Source: Desulfobacterales bacterium
GTDB lineage: Bacteria; Desulfobacterota; Desulfobacteria; Desulfobacterales; JASFBJ01
Assembly: GCA_030149585.1 (NCBI GenBank)
Contig: JASFBJ010000250.1
Span: forward strand, 1 to 5,399
Reading direction: 5' to 3'
Length of the DNA stretch: 5,399 nucleotides
Shown here one piece after another: positions 1 to 5,188 of this stretch (positions within the stretch are counted from its first letter, which is position 1; each line of letters opens with the position of its first letter). The translations under genes and the position numbers were made by a program. The notes below the pieces were generated by a model. That model saw only the letters and a program-made list of their open reading frames with translations, ran no database searches and was not told the DNA's origin.

Positions 1-647
1 GTGCGGTCTATCAGCGTTATTTTCCTGCCGTTTACCTTAATCAGGTTTAGGGCGCTTATTTTTGTGAAAATTCGTGACAAAGTTTCAGGGATTGTTCCAA
101 GAAGGCCGGCAAGTTGACCTTTTGAAATCGGCAGGGAAATTTGATCTTCTGTTTTTTGCTCATCAGCGAGATAAATTAAATACGCGGCAAGGCGACCAGG
201 CACTTCTTTTAAAGAAAGATTTTCAATTTGAACTGTAAATTCTCTGAGCCGAAGGGAAAGAACTGCAAGCATCTTCAAAGCCAGGGATGGATTATCGGCA
301 ATGAGTTCAACAAATGCAATTCTGGGTATAAAGAGCAGATGACTCTTGGTAATTGCCTCAGAGCTTGCAGGAAATGACCGCCCCGCATAAACCGCAACCT
401 GCCCGAATGTTTCTCCGGGCGTCACAATATGAAGAATATGCTCCTTTCCTTCAGGTGAAACTTTAAAAACCTTTACCCGTCCTTTAGCAACAATATAAAA
501 GCCGGTTCCGTCATCTCCTTCTGTAAAAATAATTTTTCCCTTTAAATATTTTTTTTCAACAGCTATTCCCCCAATTTGTTTTAGCTGGCTTTCAGAAAGA
601 CCTTTGAAGCTGGGAGTATTTAAAAGAATGCTGAGTTTATTGTCCAT
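1..647 (-). CDS. hcpR: Crp/Fnr-family transcriptional regulator, HcpR-like (3' end outside window)
   Basis: Reading leftward from ATG at 647-645 gives 215 sense codons with no stop before the window edge. AAGGAG lies six bases upstream (654-659), which fixes the start. Residues about 10-120 form a cyclic-nucleotide-binding-like sensor domain (FTEGDDGTGFYIVAKGRVKV at 41-60, then PGETFGQVAVYAG). A dimerisation helix follows at about 120-145. A C-terminal winged helix-turn-helix at about 174-200 has recognition helix PETLSRIF, with the E-x2-S-R pattern of FNR-type proteins that read TTGA half-sites. Family members usually run to about 220-235 residues, so only a few are missing. No cysteine is visible, so an FNR-type iron-sulfur cluster is not possible here. 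HcpR proteins control hybrid cluster protein genes in response to nitrosative stress. The specific HcpR call comes from the TTGAC-N4-GTCAA operators in this window and the hcr and hcp neighbours. Another Crp/Fnr subgroup such as Dnr is possible. Confidence 0.85.
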   Translation of the reverse strand, partial: MDNKLSILLNTPSFKGLSESQLKQIGGIAVEKKYLKGKIIFTEGDDGTGFYIVAKGRVKVFKVSPEGKEHILHIVTPGETFGQVAVYAGRSFPASSEAITKSHLLFIPRIAFVELIADNPSLALKMLAVLSLRLREFTVQIENLSLKEVPGRLAAYLIYLADEQKTEDQISLPISKGQLAGLLGTIPETLSRIFTKISALNLIKVNGRKITLIDR

Positions 648-682
648 GATTTTCTCCTTTTTTAAATAAATACTATGTTTTC

Positions 683-696
683 TTGACCTATGTCAA
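683..696. promoter_or_regulatory. HcpR/FNR-type palindromic operator between divergent genes
   Basis: TTGACCTATGTCAA is a perfect inverted repeat TTGAC-N4-GTCAA. It lies between the start of the regulator (647, minus) and the start of the DUF2249-like gene (779, plus). As I recall it, the HcpR motif of sulfate reducers has TTGAC/GTCAA half-sites, while FNR uses TTGAT/ATCAA. The centre is 689.5. For the plus-strand gene a weak -10 (GTTAAT, 718-723) would put transcription start near 730, placing the operator at about -40.5, a class II activation position. On the minus strand the same bases spell TTGACA, a consensus -35 for the regulator's own promoter, so binding could also cause autorepression. 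The palindrome is seen; the regulatory roles are inferred. Confidence 0.75.
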
Positions 697-778
697 TGAA
701 ATGAAACTCTGCGCCATGTTAATGGATATTTAACATCAGGAATAAAATAACACCAAAACTATTTTAAGGAGGAATGAT

Positions 779-1480
779 ATGAAAAAAAAATGGGAAGATA
801 AAAAAGATTCATTCAAGGTTATTGATGTCAGAAAACTGACAGGTAATTTCCTGCCGAATCTTCTTGACAAAGCACAGGACATTGAGCTGGATCAAGGAAT
901 ATGCGTTATTCAGAGCTTTGAACCTATTCCGCTTTACTCAGCCATGGCGGATATCGGTTTTGAGCATATTACAGAAAAAATTTCCAACAGCGAATATCGC
1001 GTTTATTTTTGCAAGATCAAAGAAAAAGAGGCAGCTTTCGCTAATACCGGAGATATGCCGCTAAAACCTACTGCTATTTTAAATTTTAAAAAGATTGATA
1101 ATACACTGGCTGATATTGTGGTAAATTTTTGGAAGTTGACCTGGGGAAAAGAAGAGCCGGCAATTGATCAAAAAACAAAATTGCTTTTGTCCCTGGCAAA
1201 CGGAGTAGGTGCGCGCAGGTTTCGCCAGGCAACCCGTGAACTGGTAAAAGCATATTCCATTGGCGCCACTGTAGCGGAACTGGATGAACTTTTTTCCATG
1301 TTTGTATGGAATGGAGGGGTTGGTACCTTTGCTTCGGAAATTGGCCCATCCTCATTATTCGGCGCTTATCAACTTATAAAAACGCTTGAAAATAAGGGAA
1401 AAACAAGGGAAGATATTGTAAATGAATTAATGGAAAAATTCGGTGAAAAAAATCCAGAAGTAAATGTGTTGCCTAAATAG
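779..1480 (+). CDS. DUF2249-like / carboxymuconolactone decarboxylase-like two-domain protein
   Basis: This is a 233-residue soluble protein with no signal peptide or membrane segment. The start follows AAGGAGG (766-772) by six bases. Residues about 13-80 look like a DUF2249 domain (SirA/TusA-like fold): VIDVRKL near the start, then IQSFEPIPLYSAMADIGFEH, the usual FEP-x-PL...GF signature. Residues about 100-200 resemble the all-helical CMD/AhpD family (KTKLLLSLANGVGA, then MFVWNGGVGTF). The AhpD catalytic CxxC and nearby histidine are absent: residues 140-152 read ANGVGARRFRQAT, and the only cysteines are C42 and C78, both in the first domain. A peroxidase-reductase or decarboxylase role is therefore doubtful. 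DUF2249 proteins often occur near NO and denitrification genes, and the HcpR-type operator upstream points to a nitrosative-stress role. The precise function is unknown. Domain assignment is by eye; the CMD call is the firmer of the two. Confidence 0.82.
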   Translation: MKKKWEDKKDSFKVIDVRKLTGNFLPNLLDKAQDIELDQGICVIQSFEPIPLYSAMADIGFEHITEKISNSEYRVYFCKIKEKEAAFANTGDMPLKPTAILNFKKIDNTLADIVVNFWKLTWGKEEPAIDQKTKLLLSLANGVGARRFRQATRELVKAYSIGATVAELDELFSMFVWNGGVGTFASEIGPSSLFGAYQLIKTLENKGKTREDIVNELMEKFGEKNPEVNVLPK

Positions 1481-1544
1481 TGGTATATTTGTTGCTTATA
1501 AAATAGGAAATTTTAAAAGTCCAATTCTATACACGGTTTGATGT

Positions 1545-1730
1545 TAAGGAAGGAGGACGAATTAACTTTCCCAACTATGCATCACAGCTTCAGGCCATCT
1601 TTGCCCGATATAAAAGTACAAAAATCTTGAAATAGCTCGCTATTCCTGCAACTTTTGTACTTTTATATCGAATAAATCTGACCTAAATCTGTGCGCCTAC
1701 TTGTGGAAGTTATTTCGTCCTCGTTCCTAA
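1545..1730. repeat. Long imperfect palindrome, MITE-like hairpin element
   Basis: Two arms of about 76 bases (1548-1623 and 1653-1727) are inverted copies of each other. The innermost 18 bases, CGATATAAAAGTACAAAA (1606-1623) and its complement (1653-1670), match perfectly. The outer 21 match at 19 positions (left arm starts GGAAGGAGGACGAATTAACT). The middle is more diverged, with a hand alignment giving about 60 of 76 overall. The 29-base loop contains a small hairpin AATAG-CTCG-CTATT (1631-1644). No open reading frame of note lies inside. This is the architecture of a non-autonomous hairpin transposon or MITE, or of a large structured RNA. It fills most of the 284-base gap between the DUF2249-like gene and hcr and could act as a transcriptional attenuator. 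The stretch before it (1481-1544) shows nothing recognisable. Confidence 0.8.
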
Positions 1731-1764
1731 AAATTTACCTTTATAAAAAGGAGATTCATTCTAC

Positions 1765-2901
1765 ATGGATACCAGCCTGATTAACACAAAAGTAGATCTT
1801 CCTGTTTGGCAGGGTCTGGATACGCCCCTCTACGTTACTGATATAATACAGGAAACACATGATGTCAGCACTTTCCGTTTCCAGGGGAATCCATTATGCC
1901 GGTTTGTTTACCTGCCTGGCCAGTTTTGTACCCTTGTATTGAACATCAACGGCAAGAAAGTACTTCGTTCCTATACAATTTCCTCAACGCCTTCACGGCC
2001 TTTTGTACTTGAGATCACAGTCAAGCGTGTACCAGGCAGTTTGGTTTCAAACTGGTTGCCTGATAATCTGAAAATCGGTGATAGAGTAGATATTGCAGGC
2101 CCAAAAGGGAAGTTTTGTCTTGAGCCGGGTAAAATTGCACAAAAAATTCTTTTTATTTCAGCAGGAAGCGGTATAACTCCTCTAATGTCAATGGCTCGAT
2201 GGTTGTGCGATTTATCTGCAAATGTCGACATCCGGTTTTTTAACTCGGCCCGTACTCCCGAAGACATTATATTCCGTCGTGAAATCGAGCTGCTTACTTC
2301 CCGCTATAAAATATTTGAACCTGTAATAATCACCTCCACCAGGGGTTCAGGTATCGGGTGGACTGGTTTAACAGGACGCATTAACCGGGAAATGCTTGAG
2401 ATGGTTGCGCCTGATATTCATCAGCGGCATATCTATATGTGCGGCCCCCCTGGTTTCATGGACGCTGTAAAAAATATTCTGGAGAAACCGATTTTAGGGC
2501 AGCCCTTTAACCTGTCCAACCTTCATACGGAAAGTTTTAGCGGAATACGAACCTCTGCAGAAAAAAAGATCACCTTGCCTGCAATGACTGCCCAGGCAAG
2601 CCCCACCCGCACATCAAACGAACAAGAAAAATCGTCGGCTTCATTAACAGTAGAATTTGTCCGCTCAGGCAAAAAAATATCCACAGACGGGAAAACGCCT
2701 TTGCTGGATATTGCAGAGGAACTTGATATTGATCTCGATTATGGCTGCCGGTCAGGTAATTGCGGACTATGTAAAGCCCGTCTTTTAAAGGGAAAAGTAG
2801 ATATGGAAAATGAGGAAGGACTTGAGCAAAAAGAAAAAGACGATGGCTATATTCTGACCTGTGTGGCAAAGCCTCTTACAGACTGCATATTAGATGCATA
2901 A
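1765..2901 (+). CDS. hcr: NADH oxidoreductase of the hybrid cluster protein (FAD/NAD/[2Fe-2S])
   Basis: This 378-residue cytoplasmic electron-transfer flavoprotein would pass electrons from NADH via FAD and a [2Fe-2S] centre to Hcp. Residues about 20-120 are a ferredoxin-reductase-type FAD domain with the flavin motif RSYTISS (68-74). Residues about 125-240 are the NAD domain, with GSGITPLMSM (134-143) and YMCGPPGFM (224-232). A linker of about 50 residues, rich in Ser, Thr, Ala and Lys, leads to a plant-type ferredoxin domain (about 293-378) with C328-x4-C333-x2-C336 and C366. Stretches such as ITPLMSM-RWL and RTPEDIIF closely resemble E. coli Hcr from memory; that protein is about 322 residues, so this one is longer at the N-terminus and linker. 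AAGGAG (1748-1753) lies 11 bases before the ATG, a slightly long spacing. hcp follows 308 bases downstream. Alternatives are other reductases of this fold, such as phenol hydroxylase-type or CDP-glucose reductase-type. The hcp neighbour makes Hcr the best call. Confidence 0.9.
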   Translation: MDTSLINTKVDLPVWQGLDTPLYVTDIIQETHDVSTFRFQGNPLCRFVYLPGQFCTLVLNINGKKVLRSYTISSTPSRPFVLEITVKRVPGSLVSNWLPDNLKIGDRVDIAGPKGKFCLEPGKIAQKILFISAGSGITPLMSMARWLCDLSANVDIRFFNSARTPEDIIFRREIELLTSRYKIFEPVIITSTRGSGIGWTGLTGRINREMLEMVAPDIHQRHIYMCGPPGFMDAVKNILEKPILGQPFNLSNLHTESFSGIRTSAEKKITLPAMTAQASPTRTSNEQEKSSASLTVEFVRSGKKISTDGKTPLLDIAEELDIDLDYGCRSGNCGLCKARLLKGKVDMENEEGLEQKEKDDGYILTCVAKPLTDCILDA

Positions 2902-2926
2902 TAGTTTTGTAAAAAATATAAAGTTA

Positions 2927-2940
2927 TTGACATGCTTCAA
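2927..2940. promoter_or_regulatory. Degenerate HcpR-like half-palindrome after hcr
   Basis: TTGACATGCTTCAA keeps the left TTGAC half-site, while the right half is TTCAA instead of GTCAA. It lies 26 bases after the hcr stop codon and about 270 bases before hcp, beyond the REP pair. It may be a weak or relic operator, or chance in AT-rich sequence. No convincing promoter is visible next to it. Confidence 0.25.
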
Positions 2941-2977
2941 ATTTAGTTTACATCTTTTTAGATGTTGCTTCTTGCCT

Positions 2978-3048
2978 GGTTCCCATGCTCCAGCGTGGGA
3001 ACCCTATGTGGTATGCATTCCCACGCTGGAGCGTGGGAACGAGAATGC
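2978..3048. repeat. Inverted pair of REP-like palindromes between hcr and hcp
   Basis: The first palindrome (2978-3003) pairs GGTTCCCATGCT with AGCGTGGGAACC, with one T-G wobble. The second (3018-3039) pairs TTCCCACGCT with AGCGTGGGAA perfectly. An additional outer pair, GCATTC (3015-3020) with GAATGC (3043-3048), encloses the second. The two units are the same roughly 24-base motif in opposite orientation (centres CC and GG), separated by a short linker, like a BIME made of two REP units. Motifs of the form GTTCCCACGCTCCAGCGTGG recur in many bacterial genomes. REP units are mobilised by RAYT transposases in other bacteria, but no such gene is visible here. The hairpins could also protect or terminate the hcr transcript, although neither is followed by a clear T tract. 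Confidence 0.85.
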
Positions 3049-3086
3049 AAAAATATAAAGTTATTTTTTAAAAAAGTTTTTTATTT

Positions 3087-3128
3087 TTGATTTAAGTCAA
3101 TGTCTTTATCCCAAATGGCGTATAAAAT
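3087..3128 (+). promoter_or_regulatory. hcp promoter with HcpR-type operator
   Basis: TTGATTTAAGTCAA (3087-3100) is the operator motif of 683-696 with one base changed in the left half (TTGAT for TTGAC). Both copies continue with TG after the final CAA. Downstream, TATAAAAT (3121-3128) supplies a -10 element. Read as TAAAAT (3123-3128), it puts transcription start near 3135 and the operator centre (3093.5) at -41.5, the standard class II activation position for Crp/Fnr proteins. There is no good -35 hexamer at the right distance, which also fits an activator-dependent promoter. The resulting leader would be about 75 bases. The motif and spacing are seen; activation is inferred. Confidence 0.7.
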
Positions 3129-3209
3129 GCGTTTAAAAATTAGCAAATGGTTCTTAAAAAGCATTTTATGGCAAAATTATTTAACCCAAAATCAATAAAG
3201 GAGAAAGTT

Positions 3210-4874
3210 ATGTTTTGTTTTCAATGTCAGGAAACAGCCAGGAATACAGGCTGTACGGTAAAGGGTGTTTGCGGAAAACCAGAAGAAACCGCAAATTTGC
3301 AGGATCTTTTAATCTATGCATTAAGGGGTATTGCAGTTTATGGGGAAAAGGCAAAAGAGCTCGGCATTCATGATAAGGAAACAGGATTATTTGTTGCACA
3401 GGGGCTTTTTACCACAATCACCAATGCAAACTGGGATAATGACCGGTTTATAGCCTTGATCAAAGAGGCTTTTAAACAAAGGGATGCACTTAAAGAAAAA
3501 TTTCTGGTCGCATATAAAGAAAAAAATGGAAAAGATTTTGATGAAAAATTACATGATTCAGCAATATGGTTTTCAGATAATGCTGATGAGTTTAATGAAA
3601 AAGCAAAATCCGTGGGCGTTCTTTCAACAGAAAATGAAGATGTTCGCTCTTTAAGGGAGCTTTTGATCATTGGTTTAAAAGGGGTTGCCGCGTATGCAGA
3701 TCATGCAGCTCTTTTAGGCTTTGAAAAAGAAGCCATCTATGATTTTCTCATGGAAGCCCTTGCTTCAACCACAAAAGATTTATCAGTTGATGATATGGTC
3801 GCCCTTGTCATGAAAGCCGGAGAGGTTTCAGTAAATACAATGGCCCTGCTGGATCAGGCAAATACTACTGCTTATGGAAATCCTGAGATCACTGAAGTCA
3901 ATATTGGTGTTGGAAAAAATCCTGGAATTTTGATCAGCGGTCATGATCTTAAGGATATGGAAGAGCTTTTAGAACAGACCAAAGGGACCGGGGTGGATGT
4001 ATATACCCACGGTGAAATGCTTCCTGCCAATTCCTATCCGGCATTTAAAAAATATGATCATTTTTTCGGCAATTACGGCAATGCCTGGTTTCATCAAAAC
4101 AAAGAATTTGAATCCTTTAACGGGCCAATTCTTATGACGACTAACTGTATTATTCCCATGAAAAAAAATAATACATATCAAGACAGAATTTTTACCACTG
4201 GAATGACAGGGTATCCTGGTGTAAAACATATTTCAGACAGGCTGGATGGTGCTTCAAAAGATTTTTCCGGGATTATTGAAAAGGCAAAAAAATGTAATGC
4301 CCCGACTGAAATTGAAACAGGCAAAATTGTCGCAGGATTCGCTCATAACCAGGTTATAGCTCTTGCCGACAAGGTAGTAGATGCGGTAAAATCAGGGGCA
4401 ATCAAACGCTTTGTGGTAATGGCCGGCTGTGACGGACGTCAAAAATCAAGAAGCTACTATACTGAAGTAGCTGAAAATCTGCCCAAGGATACTGTGATTC
4501 TAACAGCAGGTTGTGCAAAATACCGTTATAATAAACTTGATCTTGGTGATATCGGCGGAATTCCAAGGGTACTTGATGCAGGCCAGTGCAATGACAGTTA
4601 TTCTCTGGTGGTAATTGCTCTAAAGCTGAAAGAAGTGTTTGAACTGGATGATATTAATGATCTCCCGATTTCATATGATATTGCCTGGTATGAACAAAAA
4701 GCAGTAGCAGTTCTTTTGGCTCTTCTTTTTCTCGGGGTTAAAGGTATTCGTCTGGGGCCGACTATTCCTGCTTTTTTTTCACCAAATGTCCTCAAGGTTC
4801 TGGTTGATAAATTTGATATTAAACCAATAGGCACAGTAGAGGCGGATATTGAGGCAATGATGGCAGGGAAATAG
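3210..4874 (+). CDS. hcp: Hybrid cluster protein, class I (hydroxylamine / NO reductase)
   Basis: Read from ATG 3210 this is 554 residues, the usual size (Desulfovibrio vulgaris 553, E. coli 550). It starts MFCFQCQET like the family, six bases after AAAGGAG (3197-3203). An in-frame ATG at 3147 lies in the leader and is not credible. The N-terminal cluster motif is C3-x2-C6-x8-C15-x5-C21, the spacing of strict-anaerobe (class I) Hcp with a cubane [4Fe-4S] cluster. All seven hybrid-cluster ligands are present one residue after their D. vulgaris numbers: H245, E269, C313, C407, C435, C460 and E495. Surrounding motifs include ISGHDLKD, YTHGEMLP and DAGQCNDSYS. Hcp reduces NO to N2O at high affinity, reduces hydroxylamine to ammonia in vitro, and can S-nitrosylate proteins in E. 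coli. It is cytoplasmic and would receive electrons from Hcr. An HcpR-type operator lies about 110 bases upstream of the start codon. No damage is visible. Confidence 0.97.
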   Translation: MFCFQCQETARNTGCTVKGVCGKPEETANLQDLLIYALRGIAVYGEKAKELGIHDKETGLFVAQGLFTTITNANWDNDRFIALIKEAFKQRDALKEKFLVAYKEKNGKDFDEKLHDSAIWFSDNADEFNEKAKSVGVLSTENEDVRSLRELLIIGLKGVAAYADHAALLGFEKEAIYDFLMEALASTTKDLSVDDMVALVMKAGEVSVNTMALLDQANTTAYGNPEITEVNIGVGKNPGILISGHDLKDMEELLEQTKGTGVDVYTHGEMLPANSYPAFKKYDHFFGNYGNAWFHQNKEFESFNGPILMTTNCIIPMKKNNTYQDRIFTTGMTGYPGVKHISDRLDGASKDFSGIIEKAKKCNAPTEIETGKIVAGFAHNQVIALADKVVDAVKSGAIKRFVVMAGCDGRQKSRSYYTEVAENLPKDTVILTAGCAKYRYNKLDLGDIGGIPRVLDAGQCNDSYSLVVIALKLKEVFELDDINDLPISYDIAWYEQKAVAVLLALLFLGVKGIRLGPTIPAFFSPNVLKVLVDKFDIKPIGTVEADIEAMMAGK

Positions 4875-4895
4875 AAGGGCTTTTTTAAGAGGCAG

Positions 4896-4917
4896 TAAGA
4901 AAACACCTTATTTTTTT
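4896..4917 (+). terminator. Weak possible terminator after hcp
   Basis: A four-base stem TAAG (4896-4899) / CTTA (4907-4910) is followed at once by seven T residues (4911-4917), 22 bases after the hcp stop. The stem is short and AT-rich, so intrinsic termination would be poor. No better plus-strand candidate is visible before the downstream hairpins. Confidence 0.25.
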
Positions 4918-4933
4918 AAAAAAACTAAAACAA

Positions 4934-4967
4934 AAGGAGCCCGCGACATTAGCTCGCGGGTATCCTT
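4934..4967 (-). terminator. GC-rich hairpin, best terminator on the minus strand
   Basis: CCCGCGA (4940-4946) pairs perfectly with TCGCGGG (4954-4960), and AAGGA (4934-4938) with TCCTT (4963-4967) extends it across a small internal loop. Read on the minus strand the hairpin is followed by CTCCTTTTGTTTTAGTTTTT, a T-rich run typical of an intrinsic terminator. On the plus strand no T tract follows. It may stop transcription entering leftward from beyond the window, and would then protect hcp from antisense reading. It also sits at the outer edge of the palindromic element that follows, so it could be part of that repeat. Confidence 0.45.
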
Positions 4968-4978
4968 AGCTTCCGGTG

Positions 4979-5181
4979 CGAGTATAAGGGCTCGCACAAA
5001 AATAACTTTACATTTTAAGCGCCGATGCATCCAGCCTGGCTGCGTTGCGAAAGTTCGGAATATGCGCTTGATATTCCTTAAACTTTCGCGCCTTGCCAGC
5101 CTGGCGCCTCAACACTTAAATTTGCCGACTTGTTTTTGCGCGAACCCTAAGGGCAGACACAGCGGCCTGCTTTTATACTCG
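4979..5181. repeat. Second long imperfect palindrome, MITE-like, unrelated to the first
   Basis: Arms of about 77 bases (4987-5063 and 5071-5148) are inverted copies around a seven-base loop GCGCTTG. The best matching blocks are GGAATAT/ATATTCC (5057-5063, 5071-5077), GCGAAAGTT/AACTTTCGC (5047-5055, 5081-5089), a CCAGCCTGGC block (5031-5040), and an outer AGGG-TCGC-CAAAAA block (4987-5002 with its partner ending at 5148). A further outer match, CGAGTATAA (4979-4987) with TTATACTCG (5173-5181), suggests the element reaches at least that far. Local hairpins sit at each edge: GTGCGAG/CTCGCAC (4976-4982, 4991-4997) and TTTTATAC/GTATAAAA (5171-5178, 5181-5188). No coding frame is apparent. It looks like a non-autonomous hairpin repeat or relic insertion. 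Confidence 0.75.
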
Positions 5182-5188
5182 TATAAAA

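Larger units (their letters stand above)
2912..3065. repeat. 17-bp direct repeat flanking a 120-base insert
   Basis: AAAAATATAAAGTTATT occurs at 2912-2928 and again, identically, at 3049-3065. The 120 bases between them (2929-3048) contain a short hairpin ACATCT-TTTT-AGATGT (2950-2965) and the REP-like palindrome pair. The outer boundary of the right-hand palindrome (GAATGC, ending at 3048) abuts the second copy exactly. This arrangement could be a target-site duplication left by an insertion, or a local duplication of hcp upstream sequence. The repeat is AT-rich, so some chance contribution cannot be excluded. Confidence 0.7.

Noticed and set aside
1..647. Classical FNR oxygen sensor
   Set aside because: There are no cysteines for an iron-sulfur cluster, and the nearby operators are TTGAC rather than TTGAT type.
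864..1355. Alternative frames on both strands inside the DUF2249/CMD gene
   Set aside because: They overlap a gene with a strong ribosome binding site and domain signatures; the alternative peptides are low-complexity and unrecognisable.
779..1480. AhpD-type alkylhydroperoxidase
   Set aside because: The catalytic CxxC and its histidine are absent from the CMD-like domain.
1971..2869. Minus-strand open frames inside hcr
   Set aside because: They are antisense to a gene with complete family motifs, have no ribosome binding sites of note, and give no recognisable protein.
2978..3048. Possible CRISPR repeats
   Set aside because: There are only two units, in opposite orientation with a short linker and no regular spacers. 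They are palindromic REP-like units.
3147..3209. In-frame upstream ATG that would add 21 residues to Hcp
   Set aside because: It has no good ribosome binding site. Hcp proteins begin MFCFQC, and the ATG at 3210 has AAAGGAG six bases before it.
3208..4906. Minus-strand open frames inside hcp
   Set aside because: They are by-products of the codon pattern of a strongly conserved gene on the other strand.
4979..5181. tRNA or other standard RNA gene in the GC-richer stretch
   Set aside because: No cloverleaf or T-loop signature is present; the GC-rich segments are explained by the inverted arms.
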